Shown here piece by piece: positions 45,264 through 52,858 of a stretch of DNA of 64,000 nucleotides (within the stretch, counting starts at the first letter, position 1; every line of letters begins with the position of its first letter). The notes under the pieces are model-generated. The model did no database searches. It was not told the DNA's origin and saw nothing but the letters and a program-made list of their open reading frames with translations. The translations under genes were made by a program, and so were the position numbers. This stretch comes from JARYGU01 sp033795365. Its GTDB lineage: Bacteria > Pseudomonadota > Alphaproteobacteria > Rhizobiales > Rhizobiaceae. Location of the stretch: assembly GCA_033795365.1 (NCBI GenBank), contig JARYGU010000003.1, forward strand, positions 186,001 through 250,000, read 5' to 3'.

Positions 45264-45688
45264 GTGGCCAGGTTTTGTGACAGAAGATCTACCCGATACC
45301 ACCGAGGGCGCCGAGGAGATGCTTCGCCGGTGGAAGGTCTACGACCAGGAGATGAAGGCGATTATCGCCGCCGCCGGCGTCCATCAGGACGCCGATAGCT
45401 GGTGGGGTGGACGACGCCACCGGCGAATTGATCGGCCCCGATCCTGAAATCGAGCGTCCTTTGACCAGGGACAACTTTAAGAATGCCAAGCCGTTCCGTG
45501 AGGTCTTCTTCGATCTTGCGACCAGCATTGACCGAGAGGTTGCGAGACGGGGCAGGCCAAAAGCCGACCAGACCAAGACGCCGGTCACCATCCGTCTCGA
45601 CCCTGATGTGGTCGATCATTACAAGGCGACCGGAAAAGGCTGGCAGTCTCGGCTGAATGCCGATCTACGGAAGGCTGCGGGCCTTTAG
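45253..45688 (+). pseudogene. brnA: brnA antitoxin, frameshifted
   Basis: The first frame reads MANKWPGFVTEDLPDTTEGA to HQDADSWW, then breaks. The second frame carries on with VDDATGELIGPDPEIERPL and the BrnA DNA-binding end: RRGRPKADQTKTPVTIRLD, then HYKATGKGWQSRLNADLRKA. The break is one extra G in the GGGG run at 45404-45407. Removing it would give a normal BrnA ribbon-helix-helix antitoxin of about 144 residues. This may be a sequencing error, but it adds to two lesions in brnT. Confidence 0.8.
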
Positions 45689-45709
45689 CGCGACGGCCCA
45701 CCTCCTCTT

Positions 45710-45733
45710 CAATATATTTTGAAGAATATAGCG
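45710..45733. promoter_or_regulatory. upstream ModE-like site
   Basis: CAATATATT, a six-base spacer TTGAAG, then AATATAGCG: an imperfect AT-rich dyad similar to the ModE half-site CGCTATAT. It lies about 60 bases before the modA start and 18 bases before a second such site. Confidence 0.5.
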
Positions 45734-45751
45734 CTGGCCATTCTTCAAGCA

Positions 45752-45777
45752 GCGATATATTCAAAGGAATATTTCGC
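45752..45777. promoter_or_regulatory. ModE-like operator of modABC
   Basis: GCGATATATTC and GAATATTTCGC are inverted repeats with one mismatch in eleven bases and a four-base spacer. The arms resemble the ModE consensus (ATCGCTATATA and its complement). The site ends 16 bases before the modA start codon, so binding would repress the operon. modE itself lies at the operon's far end. Confidence 0.65.
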
Positions 45778-45793
45778 GAATTGGAGAGGGAAA

Positions 45794-46588
45794 ATGATTG
45801 TGAAACGTCGCGCATGGTTCAAATTCGCCGCCGCTTCGGCTGCCGGCCTGTGGCTCGCATTCGCCGCGCCGGCAGTGCCGGCCGCCGCGCAGGAAAGGGT
45901 CACGGTGTTTGCGGCGGCAAGCCTCAAGAATGCGCTCGATGCGGCGAATGCCGAATGGCGGAAGGAATCCTCGCAGGAAACGACGGTATCCTACGCAGCC
46001 AGTTCGGCGCTCGCCAAGCAGATCGAGGCGGGCGCGCCGGCGGATATCTTCATTTCCGCCGATCTCGCCTGGATGGACTACGTCGCGGACAAGAAGCTGA
46101 TCAAAGAGGATACCCGCTCCAATCTCCTCGGAAACCGCATCGTGCTCGTGACGTCGAAGGAGAACGCCGGCACGGTGGAAATCAAGGAAGGCTTCGATCT
46201 GGCAGGCCTCCTCGGCGATGGCCGCCTTGCGATGGGCGCGGTCGACAGCGTGCCCGCCGGCAAATACGGCAAGGCGGCGCTTGAGAAACTCGGCGTCTGG
46301 CCTTCCGTCGAAGAGAAGGTCGCCGGAGCGGAAAGCGTGCGCGCCGCGCTTGCGCTCGTTTCGCGCGGCGAGGCGCCTTACGGCATCGTCTATCAGACGG
46401 ATGCCGCCGCAGACCCGGGCGTCGCGGTCGTCGGAACTTTCCCGGAGGACAGCCACCCGCCGATCATCTATCCGATCGCGGTGCTTGCCGAATCGAAAAG
46501 CGCGGATGCGGCCGCCTATCTGGATTTCCTGAAATCCGACAAGGCGGCTGCCTTCTTCGAGAAGCAGGGATTTACCATTCTGAAATAA
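45794..46588 (+). CDS. modA: molybdate ABC transporter substrate-binding protein
   Basis: A 264-residue periplasmic molybdate-binding protein. A signal peptide (RRAWFKFAAASAAGLWLAFA to PAAAQ) leads into the binding domain: VTVFAAASLKNALDAA, VSYAASSALAKQIEAGAPAD and DSVPAGKYGKAAL are the standard ModA blocks. GGAGAGGGA lies just before the start. It is first gene of modABC; two ModE-like dyads lie directly upstream. Molybdate feeds molybdenum-cofactor enzymes such as nitrate reductase or xanthine dehydrogenase. Confidence 0.95.
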   Translation: MIVKRRAWFKFAAASAAGLWLAFAAPAVPAAAQERVTVFAAASLKNALDAANAEWRKESSQETTVSYAASSALAKQIEAGAPADIFISADLAWMDYVADKKLIKEDTRSNLLGNRIVLVTSKENAGTVEIKEGFDLAGLLGDGRLAMGAVDSVPAGKYGKAALEKLGVWPSVEEKVAGAESVRAALALVSRGEAPYGIVYQTDAAADPGVAVVGTFPEDSHPPIIYPIAVLAESKSADAAAYLDFLKSDKAAAFFEKQGFTILK

Positions 46589-46697
46589 GCTGCCGGAAAT
46601 CGGAGCGATTTTCCGGCACGAACGGCGTCAAAACGAACGCAGCGCCCGTTCTGGGGCGGACGGGCGCTTGTCGATATTGCAAGCAAGGGGATCGGGT

Positions 46698-47399
46698 TTG
46701 GACTGGCTGGTATTGAGCGAGGAAGAGTGGACCGCAATCCGGCTCAGCCTGCGCGTTTCCCTCGTCGCCATGATCGCCAGCCTCCCCTTCGGCATTCTCG
46801 TCGCGATGGCGCTTGCCAGGGGCAGGTTCTGGGGAAAGTCGCTCCTGAACGGCGTCGTCCATCTGCCGCTGATCCTGCCGCCGGTGGTCACCGGCTTCAT
46901 CCTGCTCGTCCTCTTCGGAAGGCGCGGGCCGGTCGGCGCCTTCCTCGCCGACTGGTTCGGCATCGTCCTCTCCTTCCGCTGGACGGGCGCCGCGCTCGCC
47001 TGCGCCGTCATGGGATTCCCGCTGATGGTGCGCTCGATCCGCCTTTCCATCGAGGCGGTCGATCGGAAGCTCGAGGAGGCGGCCGGAACGCTGGGGGCAA
47101 GCCCCGCCTGGGTCTTCACCACTGTGACGCTGCCGCTGATCCTGCCCGGCATCATCGCCGGCATGATCCTCGCCTTCGCCAAGGCCATGGGCGAGTTCGG
47201 CGCGACCATCACCTTCGTCTCGAATATTCCCGGCGAGACGCAGACGCTGTCGGCGGCGATCTATACCTTTACCCAGGTTCCGGGCGGCGATGCGGGGGCG
47301 ATGCGCCTTACCCTCGTTGCCATCGCCATCTCGATGGCGGCGCTCCTCGCCTCAGAGTTCATGGCCTATCTCGTCGGCAGAAGGGTCAATCTCGAATGA
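46698..47399 (+). CDS. modB: molybdate ABC transporter permease
   Basis: A 233-residue inner-membrane permease with about five to six helices and the binding-protein-dependent permease loop EEAAGTLGASPAWVFTTVTLP. Further ModB features are LPPVVTGFILLVLFGRRGP and AFAKAMGEFGATITFVSNIPG. The best start is TTG 46698 (MDWLVLSEEEW), with AAGGGG upstream; a further TTG at 46668 is possible. It overlaps modC by four bases. Confidence 0.94.
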   Translation: MDWLVLSEEEWTAIRLSLRVSLVAMIASLPFGILVAMALARGRFWGKSLLNGVVHLPLILPPVVTGFILLVLFGRRGPVGAFLADWFGIVLSFRWTGAALACAVMGFPLMVRSIRLSIEAVDRKLEEAAGTLGASPAWVFTTVTLPLILPGIIAGMILAFAKAMGEFGATITFVSNIPGETQTLSAAIYTFTQVPGGDAGAMRLTLVAIAISMAALLASEFMAYLVGRRVNLE

Positions 47400-48475
47400 G
47401 CCTCAATGTCGACGTCCGGCACCGGCTTGGCCAGTTCGTGCTCGATGCCAATCTTGCCTCGGATCATGGCGTGACCGCCCTTTTCGGCCGGTCGGGCTCC
47501 GGCAAGACATCGCTCGTGCGCATCATAGCGGGGCTCGTCCGTCCCGATCACGGCCGCGTCGTTCTTAACGGCGACGTGCTGGTCGATACCGCGAAGGGCC
47601 GCTTCGTGCCGACTCACCGGCGCCGCTTCGGCTACGTCTTCCAGGAGGCTAGGCTCTTTCCCCATCTGAACGTCCGGCAGAATCTGACCTATGGCCGCTG
47701 GTTTTTGGCCAGGGAAAGCCGCACGGAAAACCTCGAGCATATCGTCGATCTTCTCGGCATCGAGGCGCTGCTGGAGCGCCGGCCGGGCAATCTCTCGGGC
47801 GGCGAAAAGCAGCGGGTGGCGATCGGCCGGGCGCTTCTATCCTCGCCGCGGCTGCTGCTGATGGACGAGCCGCTCGCCGCTCTCGACGAGGCGCGCAAGG
47901 CGGAAATCCTGCCCTATCTGGAAAGGCTGCGCGACGAGATGCGCATTCCGATCGTCTATGTCAGCCATTCGGTCGCGGAGGTGGCGCGGCTAGCCGACCG
48001 GGTCGTCGTCCTCAATGGCGGCAAGGTGGAGGCCGCCGGCCCGGCGGCGGAGGTTCTGCGCGGAACGGCGCTGTCGGGCGCGATGGACCGCCGCGAGGCA
48101 GGCAGCGTTCTTGCCGGAACGGTGACGGATGTCGATCGGGAGCATCGCATCGCCACCATCCGGCTGGCAGGCGGCGGCGAGCTTCAGATCCCCAATCCGG
48201 CGCCGATCGCGGACAGAAAGGTCCGCGTCCAGATCCTTGCGCGCGACGTCATGGTCGCGACCGTGCAGCCGGAGGGGATCAGCGCGCTGAACATTCTCCC
48301 GGGCAGAATAACCGCCATCAGCGACGACATCGAGGGGATGGTGACCGTTCACCTCGATTGCGGAGGCGACATCGTGCGCGCGCGGATCACCGGTCTTTCA
48401 AGCGAACGCCTGAAACTTTCCCCCGGCAAGCCGGCATTTGCCGTCATCAAAACGGTCGCCCTCGAACACCCGTAG
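47396..48475 (+). CDS. modC: molybdate ABC transporter ATP-binding protein
   Basis: A 359-residue ATPase. Walker A is FGRSGSGKTS, the signature motif is LSGGEKQRVAIGRAL, Walker B is LLLMDEPLAALD, and the switch His is in YVSHSVAEV. The C-terminal region is a TOBE/molybdate-binding domain (GISALNILPGRI). The start codon overlaps the modB stop (ATGA). It is convergent with modE, with stop codons adjoining at 48475/48476. Confidence 0.95.
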   Translation: MSLNVDVRHRLGQFVLDANLASDHGVTALFGRSGSGKTSLVRIIAGLVRPDHGRVVLNGDVLVDTAKGRFVPTHRRRFGYVFQEARLFPHLNVRQNLTYGRWFLARESRTENLEHIVDLLGIEALLERRPGNLSGGEKQRVAIGRALLSSPRLLLMDEPLAALDEARKAEILPYLERLRDEMRIPIVYVSHSVAEVARLADRVVVLNGGKVEAAGPAAEVLRGTALSGAMDRREAGSVLAGTVTDVDREHRIATIRLAGGGELQIPNPAPIADRKVRVQILARDVMVATVQPEGISALNILPGRITAISDDIEGMVTVHLDCGGDIVRARITGLSSERLKLSPGKPAFAVIKTVALEHP

Positions 48476-48838
48476 TCAGGATCGGGAATGATTGCGGTTC
48501 GCCTCCAGCCAGTCGAGGTCGGAGGAAAGCGCGTTCTCGATCTTCTTTTCCATCTCACGGAAACGCGTCAGCAGTTCCTCGCCGAATTCGGTCACCACCG
48601 CGCCGCCGCCCTGTTTGCCGCCGCGCTGGGATTCGACGACCGGCTTGCCGAACATCTGGTTCATCTCGTCGACGAGAAGCCATGCGCGACGGTAGGACAT
48701 GTCCATCGCGCGCCCTGCCGCCGATATGGAGCCGGTTTCCCGGATATGTTCGAGCAGCCGCATCTTGCCGTGACCCAGCCGGTTCGGCGGCAAGTCGATA
48801 CGGACGACGGTGCGCAGTTCGCTTGAAGAGGATGGCAT
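48476..48838 (-). CDS. modE: ModE-type regulator, DNA-binding domain only
   Basis: A 120-residue winged-helix protein matching the N-terminal domain of ModE (HGKMRLLEHIRETGSISAAG, then MSYRRAWLLVDEMNQMFGKP and GGKQGGGAVVTEFGEELL). It ends soon after the dimerisation helix, without the C-terminal molybdate-binding (MOP/TOBE) domain of Escherichia coli ModE. So molybdate sensing would have to come from elsewhere. One-domain ModE forms are common in Alphaproteobacteria. ATG 48838 is chosen over TTG 48844. It is tail-to-tail with modC and would bind the dyads before modA. Confidence 0.88.
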   Translation of the reverse strand: MPSSSSELRTVVRIDLPPNRLGHGKMRLLEHIRETGSISAAGRAMDMSYRRAWLLVDEMNQMFGKPVVESQRGGKQGGGAVVTEFGEELLTRFREMEKKIENALSSDLDWLEANRNHSRS

Positions 48839-48937
48839 CAGCAATGACCGGCCGGTGGATGAGTTTCGATCGCCCGCGATTTTATATCAGGCAGCCACAG
48901 ACTGTATACTACGGTCGTGCACCGTTCACAGTATCTC

Positions 48938-49597
48938 CTATTCCGGGGTCCTGACCCTGGCCAGCACATCCATCACTTCCGCATCGGTCGTCTGGCGGAA
49001 ATCGCGATAGTGATGTCCGACGGCCAGGAAGTCCGCAGGAACCTGCAGGCAGACGATGCGCGTTACCAGCGGACGCAATTCATCGAGGACTTCCGACGGC
49101 GCCACCGGAGCGGCAAGCGTGACGGATGCCGCGCCGATGCGTCCGAGCGCCTTGAGGCCCGCCTTTACGGTGGCACCGGTCGCGATCCCGTCGTCGACGA
49201 CGATCACGTGCCGTTCCTGGAGATCGAGCGGCCTGCGGTTGCCGAGATAGATCTTCCTGCGCCGGTCGATCTCCTCGAGTTGACGGCGCGCTTCCTGGTC
49301 GACATAGGCGAGCGATGCCCCGCTCTGCGCCAGGATTTCGTCATTGACGACGATCTGTGGCTCCTTTCCGTCGACAACCGCGCCGATTGCAACCTCCTGA
49401 TTGACCGGCGCGCCGATCTTGCGCACGAAGAGCAGGTCGAGCGGCGCGGCGAGAGCGCTGGCAACCTCGAAGGCGACCGGCACGCCGCCGCGCGGCAGGG
49501 CAAGCACGACGGGATCGTCGATCCGTTCGGCGGCAAGAGCTGAAGCCAGCTGCCGGCCGGCATCCATGCGATCCTCGAAATTCCAGCGGCCGATCAT
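48938..49597 (-). CDS. phosphoribosyltransferase-family protein
   Basis: A 219-residue type I phosphoribosyltransferase. The PRPP-binding loop is VIVVDDGIATGATVKAGL, and the N-terminal half (VLALPRGGVPVAFEVASAL, then KIGAPVNQEVAIGAV) matches the large group often found beside stress or envelope genes. It contains no purine or pyrimidine specificity motif. It starts two bases after the erythromycin-esterase-like gene, so they form an operon; the two are commonly paired in rhizobia and actinobacteria. Its substrate is unknown. Confidence 0.85.
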   Translation of the reverse strand: MIGRWNFEDRMDAGRQLASALAAERIDDPVVLALPRGGVPVAFEVASALAAPLDLLFVRKIGAPVNQEVAIGAVVDGKEPQIVVNDEILAQSGASLAYVDQEARRQLEEIDRRRKIYLGNRRPLDLQERHVIVVDDGIATGATVKAGLKALGRIGAASVTLAAPVAPSEVLDELRPLVTRIVCLQVPADFLAVGHHYRDFRQTTDAEVMDVLARVRTPE

Positions 49598-49599
49598 TG

Positions 49600-50931
49600 C
49601 TAGAGCCCGAAGGGATAGGTTTCCGGCACCCCCTGCGGGCGAGCGGCCGAAAGCGGAGTTATGGCATGGGTCTCCTCGAACCAGACGTAGAAATCGAATT
49701 GTTCGGGGAGGACCGCCTCGAAATAGTGGCTGTGGAATTCCGTGTGGGGACGATAGATGACACCGATCGCCCGCTCCAGCCGGCGCTGCGACAAGGCGTC
49801 GCGCGCCGATCTGTTCTTTTCGACACGAAGATCCGTCAGCGAACGCGGCAAGCCGACGTGACGGAACACTCTCTCGTAGGAATCGGGCCGCGATGGATTG
49901 ACCGTTTTTATGTGCATCGGGCCGTCCCAGTCGTCGGCGGCGGCAACCGTGCCGCGGTCGGTCCCGAAGCCTACGAGAACGGCCTCGTCGCCGTAGGCGG
50001 TACGGCAGAGCTCGCCGATATTGAATTGCCCGTCCCAGCCGAGCGCCGTGGCCGCGGCATTGCCGATATGCGAATTGTGCGCCCAGACGATCGCCTTCGC
50101 GGCGTCTCCGCGCGCCGACATCACGGCCTGAAGCGTGTCGAACATGTGCCGGTCGCGCAGGTTCCAGGAATCGTTGCCGCTTCGATACATCGCGCGGTAG
50201 TAGTGCTCGGACGTCGCGACGATGCGGGCATTCTGCGCGGCGTCGAGGAAATCCTCGCCGTCCATCGCGGCATATTCGAGTTCCTTCGCGAGCAGTTCGC
50301 CGAGTTGCCTCACAACCGCGTCCTCGCATTCCTGCTGATGCGCCGTGCGGGTGCCATAGGCGTAGCGTGCCGGCTGCTCCTGCCAGGGCGTGAGGCAACT
50401 GTAGCGTTCGCGTGCGCGCTTTGCCTCTTCCGGGTCCATGCGTTCGAGATAACGCAGGACTGTATTGATGGAGCCGTGCAGGGAATACATGTCCAGTCCC
50501 CGATATTCGACGCGGTCCCGCATCGCGAGCGGCTCGTTGTGGTGGCGCAACCAGGCCACGAACTGCTCGACCTCGGCATTATGCCACATCCAGGCGGGAA
50601 AGCGGACGAAAGCCTCGGCGTCGTATTCGCGCCGGGCGCGATGGCGTATGTAACGGTCGATCCGTTCGGCGTCGGGCCAGTCCGCCTCCACGGCGACGAT
50701 GTTGAAACCGTGATGCTCGACGAGGCAGCGCGTTATCGCGGCGCGCGCCTGGTAGAATTCCGCGGTGCCGTGGGACGCCTCCCCGAGAAGCACCACCCGC
50801 GCATCGCCTATCCCGTCGAAGAAGGCGCCGAACTCGATCATGTGCCTGGGGCCCGGCAAAACCCGGCAGCCATGGGCGATCGCCTGCGCTATGTCGGCGG
50901 CGTTGTTCGGCTTCAGGTCGGTCAGCGTCAT
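49600..50931 (-). CDS. erythromycin-esterase-family protein
   Basis: A 443-residue member of the erythromycin esterase superfamily (EreA/SucC-like fold). Blocks VVLLGEASHGTAEFYQARA, VAVEADWPDAERIDRYIRH, YRGLDMYSL and VWAHNSHIGNA match the family, including the Glu/His residues that form its active site. Most chromosomal members are not antibiotic-resistance genes, and their substrate is unknown. It has a small-protein gene upstream and the phosphoribosyltransferase gene two bases downstream, in a stretch served by an EcfG-like promoter. Confidence 0.85.
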   Translation of the reverse strand: MTLTDLKPNNAADIAQAIAHGCRVLPGPRHMIEFGAFFDGIGDARVVLLGEASHGTAEFYQARAAITRCLVEHHGFNIVAVEADWPDAERIDRYIRHRARREYDAEAFVRFPAWMWHNAEVEQFVAWLRHHNEPLAMRDRVEYRGLDMYSLHGSINTVLRYLERMDPEEAKRARERYSCLTPWQEQPARYAYGTRTAHQQECEDAVVRQLGELLAKELEYAAMDGEDFLDAAQNARIVATSEHYYRAMYRSGNDSWNLRDRHMFDTLQAVMSARGDAAKAIVWAHNSHIGNAAATALGWDGQFNIGELCRTAYGDEAVLVGFGTDRGTVAAADDWDGPMHIKTVNPSRPDSYERVFRHVGLPRSLTDLRVEKNRSARDALSQRRLERAIGVIYRPHTEFHSHYFEAVLPEQFDFYVWFEETHAITPLSAARPQGVPETYPFGL

Positions 50932-50961
50932 TCGTGTGCCTCCCGAATCTCCGGGTAACGG

Positions 50962-51204
50962 TCAGTTGCCCGCACCCTTGCGATGCGCACTTTCCTGGTT
51001 CTTGCCCCGCAGCATGCTGCGATCTTCCGCCCGCTCCTCGTCATCGGCAGGCGGCTGCAGATTCTGCCCCTTCCGATAGGCGTCACGTGCAACCTCGGAC
51101 CTTTGAAGCTCTTCCTTGGCGTCGAAATCCTTGTCCGCACCGGACGTTTTCTCGCGCCGTTCCAAGACGCGAAGCTGTTGTTCGTGCGTTTTCCTGCCAA
51201 CCAT
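50962..51204 (-). CDS. small hydrophilic protein, probably stress-related
   Basis: An 80-residue, highly charged protein (Lys, Arg, Glu, Asp, Gln) with no hydrophobic core, membrane helix or cysteine. It begins MVGRKTHEQQLRVLERREKT and contains DFDAKEELQRSEVARDAYRKG. The composition suggests an intrinsically disordered protein of the kind common in EcfG regulons. It lies in the row of small genes before the erythromycin-esterase-like gene, with a possible shared promoter at 51753-51778. No known family is recognised with certainty. Confidence 0.6.
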   Translation of the reverse strand: MVGRKTHEQQLRVLERREKTSGADKDFDAKEELQRSEVARDAYRKGQNLQPPADDEERAEDRSMLRGKNQESAHRKGAGN

Positions 51205-51230
51205 CGTTCCGTCTCCTTTGTCCGGCGATC

Positions 51231-51434
51231 CTACTTGTTCGTCCTGCCGCGCTGGGAGGGATCGACACCGCCCTGGGGCGTGGTATCGTTCGCGATATCG
51301 CCTTCCACGGTATTGTCCCGCTGCAAGCTCTCATCCTCTTCCGGCTGGCTGATCCCACGGGAACGGCCGATACCGGGGTCCTGCTTCAGATCCTTGTCGC
51401 TCGGCTTCTTCGTCTTGAAATGCTGGGATGTCAT
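51231..51434 (-). CDS. small hydrophilic protein
   Basis: A 67-residue protein rich in Lys, Asp, Gln and Gly, starting MTSQHFKTKKPSDKDLKQDP and containing GDIANDTTPQGGVDPSQRGR. It is predicted disordered and soluble. GGAGGATG lies upstream of its ATG. It is second in a row of three small genes. Function unknown; it is grouped with probable stress-protection proteins only by location and composition. Confidence 0.6.
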   Translation of the reverse strand: MTSQHFKTKKPSDKDLKQDPGIGRSRGISQPEEDESLQRDNTVEGDIANDTTPQGGVDPSQRGRTNK

Positions 51435-51448
51435 CGGGCATCCTCCTC

Positions 51449-51625
51449 CTATGTTGCGCCGGCGCGCCCGGTGTGTTTTTCGGGCTCGGGATTTTCATCG
51501 GGGTTCGGAACGGGCACCTCGTCCGGCAATACGTCGGGTTCCGGCTCCTCGATCGGCGGCTCCGGCTCCCAAGGGGGAGGCACCGGCGGCACGGGTGTCT
51601 GATCCGGCTGTTGCGGATGTTGCAT
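51449..51625 (-). CDS. 58-residue Pro/Glu-rich small protein
   Basis: A very short gene: MQHPQQPDQTPVPPVPPPWE, then EPEPPIEEPEPDVLPDEVPV, then a short tail ending KHTGRAGAT. Over a third of residues are Pro and most charges are acidic. It is preceded by AAGGAGCTGACG, a good ribosome site. It is the first gene after the EcfG-like promoter at 51753-51778 and is followed 14 bases later by the next small gene. The composition argues for a disordered protein. It may be missed by automatic callers. Confidence 0.55.
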   Translation of the reverse strand: MQHPQQPDQTPVPPVPPPWEPEPPIEEPEPDVLPDEVPVPNPDENPEPEKHTGRAGAT

Positions 51626-51752
51626 CGTCAGCTCCTTCCTTAAATGGCGGCGCGAACCCGGCGAGGCGCTTGAAGCCCGCTGCTTGCGACCTGCCCGGCT
51701 CCCGCGGCGTCAGCGTCGCATGCAGTCGCTCAAGCCCTGTCATATGGAACCG

Positions 51753-51778
51753 AACCCGTCGGCATGCGCTTTTGTTCC
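51753..51778 (-). promoter_or_regulatory. EcfG/RpoE2-type promoter for the small-protein operon
   Basis: On the minus strand GGAAC (51778-51774), 18 bases, then GTT (51755-51753). This fits the alphaproteobacterial general-stress promoter (GGAAC, 16-18 bases, GTT), although the usual C before GTT is G here. It is 128 bases before the 58-residue gene and would drive that gene and those downstream. Confidence 0.6.
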
Positions 51779-51787
51779 GAAGCCGGA

Positions 51788-52840
51788 TCAGCCTTCCAGG
51801 TCGGCCGGCCTTGCCCGTTTACGGCTTGCGCGCAGCAAAAATGCAAGCATGCGGTTTTCCTCGACCCGCAGTCCGCTGACCGGTCGCCGGGCAGGAGCGA
51901 TCCTGCGCTTCGGCAGCGGCTGGCCTTTGTCGGCAAGGGCGACGATGTCCGGATGGATATAGCTCGAGCGGCATATGGCGGGCGTATTGTGAAGAACCGC
52001 CGCCGCCGCTTCGCTCATCTCCTTCACGGTCGGATGCTCCCCATTCTCGACTGCGGCCCGCGCGATCGCGAACGCTGCCAGGCTGCCTGCCCAGGTGCGG
52101 AATGTCTTGGCCGATATCGCGATGCCGGAGATCTCGGCGAGATAGGCGTTGAGCCGTCCGGAATCGATCGGATGCAACGCGCCGTTCTCGCCTTTCCAGA
52201 CGAAAAGCTTGCGGCCGGGCAGATCGGCTATATCCTCCAGGATGCGCTGCAGGCGCGGATTGCGCAGCGTGCGGCGTACGCGCTTGCCGCCTTTGGCTGT
52301 GAAATCAAGGTCGATGCGCCCGTCCACCAGACGCATATGGCGTTTCAGGAGGGTAGTGGCGCCATAGGTGCTGTTCTCTTCCGTATAGGCCTGATTGCCG
52401 ATGCGCAGATGCGCCTGGTCGAGAAGCATCGTAAGTGCGGCAAGCGTCGTCGTCATATCCCCGGCGGGCCCTTCCAGATCCCGCAGCACGGCCCGCCGGA
52501 TCCGCGGAAGGGCTTTGCCGAATGCAGCCAGTTGGTGGAACTTGTCGCCGCTCCTCAGTGCCTGCCAGTCCTTGTGGTACCGGTATTGCTTGCGGCCCCG
52601 GGCGTCATAGCCGGTCGCCTGCAGATGTCCATTTTCGAGAAGGCAGATCCAGACATCCCGGTAGGCTGGAGGAAGTCCAAGGGCGGAAATCCGCGCCTTC
52701 GTCTCCGGGTCGTCGAGAAGGGCTCCGTCGGGCAGGCGATAGCAGAAGCCCCTGCCCTTGCGGAGCCGGCGGATCCCGGGCTCCATGTCGCTGACATAGA
52801 CCAGACCGACCTCCTGCAGAGACTTTTCCGGTGCGGTCAT
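51788..52840 (-). CDS. DNA topoisomerase IB (poxvirus-type)
   Basis: A 350-residue type IB topoisomerase, relaxing supercoils through a transient 3'-phosphotyrosine link. The family blocks are seen in order: GLPPAYRDVWIC, ATGYDARGRKQYRYHKDW, LRIGNQAYTEENSTYGATTL, KGGKRVRRTLRNPRL, AKTFRTWAGS and, near the C terminus, TPAICRSSYIHPDIV with the nucleophile Tyr. It starts 18 bases after the glgX stop codon, so it appears to be the last gene of glgC-glgX-topIB, an unusual association of DNA topology with glycogen enzymes. Confidence 0.9.
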   Translation of the reverse strand: MTAPEKSLQEVGLVYVSDMEPGIRRLRKGRGFCYRLPDGALLDDPETKARISALGLPPAYRDVWICLLENGHLQATGYDARGRKQYRYHKDWQALRSGDKFHQLAAFGKALPRIRRAVLRDLEGPAGDMTTTLAALTMLLDQAHLRIGNQAYTEENSTYGATTLLKRHMRLVDGRIDLDFTAKGGKRVRRTLRNPRLQRILEDIADLPGRKLFVWKGENGALHPIDSGRLNAYLAEISGIAISAKTFRTWAGSLAAFAIARAAVENGEHPTVKEMSEAAAAVLHNTPAICRSSYIHPDIVALADKGQPLPKRRIAPARRPVSGLRVEENRMLAFLLRASRKRARPADLEG

Positions 52841-52858
52841 TTCGATGTCACGCTCTGC

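Noticed and set aside
44577..45700. Integrated element at tRNA-Gln
   Set aside because: No integrase, no transposase and no repeat of the tRNA 3' end are visible; only a decayed brnTA lies there.
49600..50931. Macrolide-resistance gene
   Set aside because: It belongs to the erythromycin-esterase superfamily, but it is chromosomal, paired with a phosphoribosyltransferase, and lies in a stress-type operon; resistance cannot be claimed.
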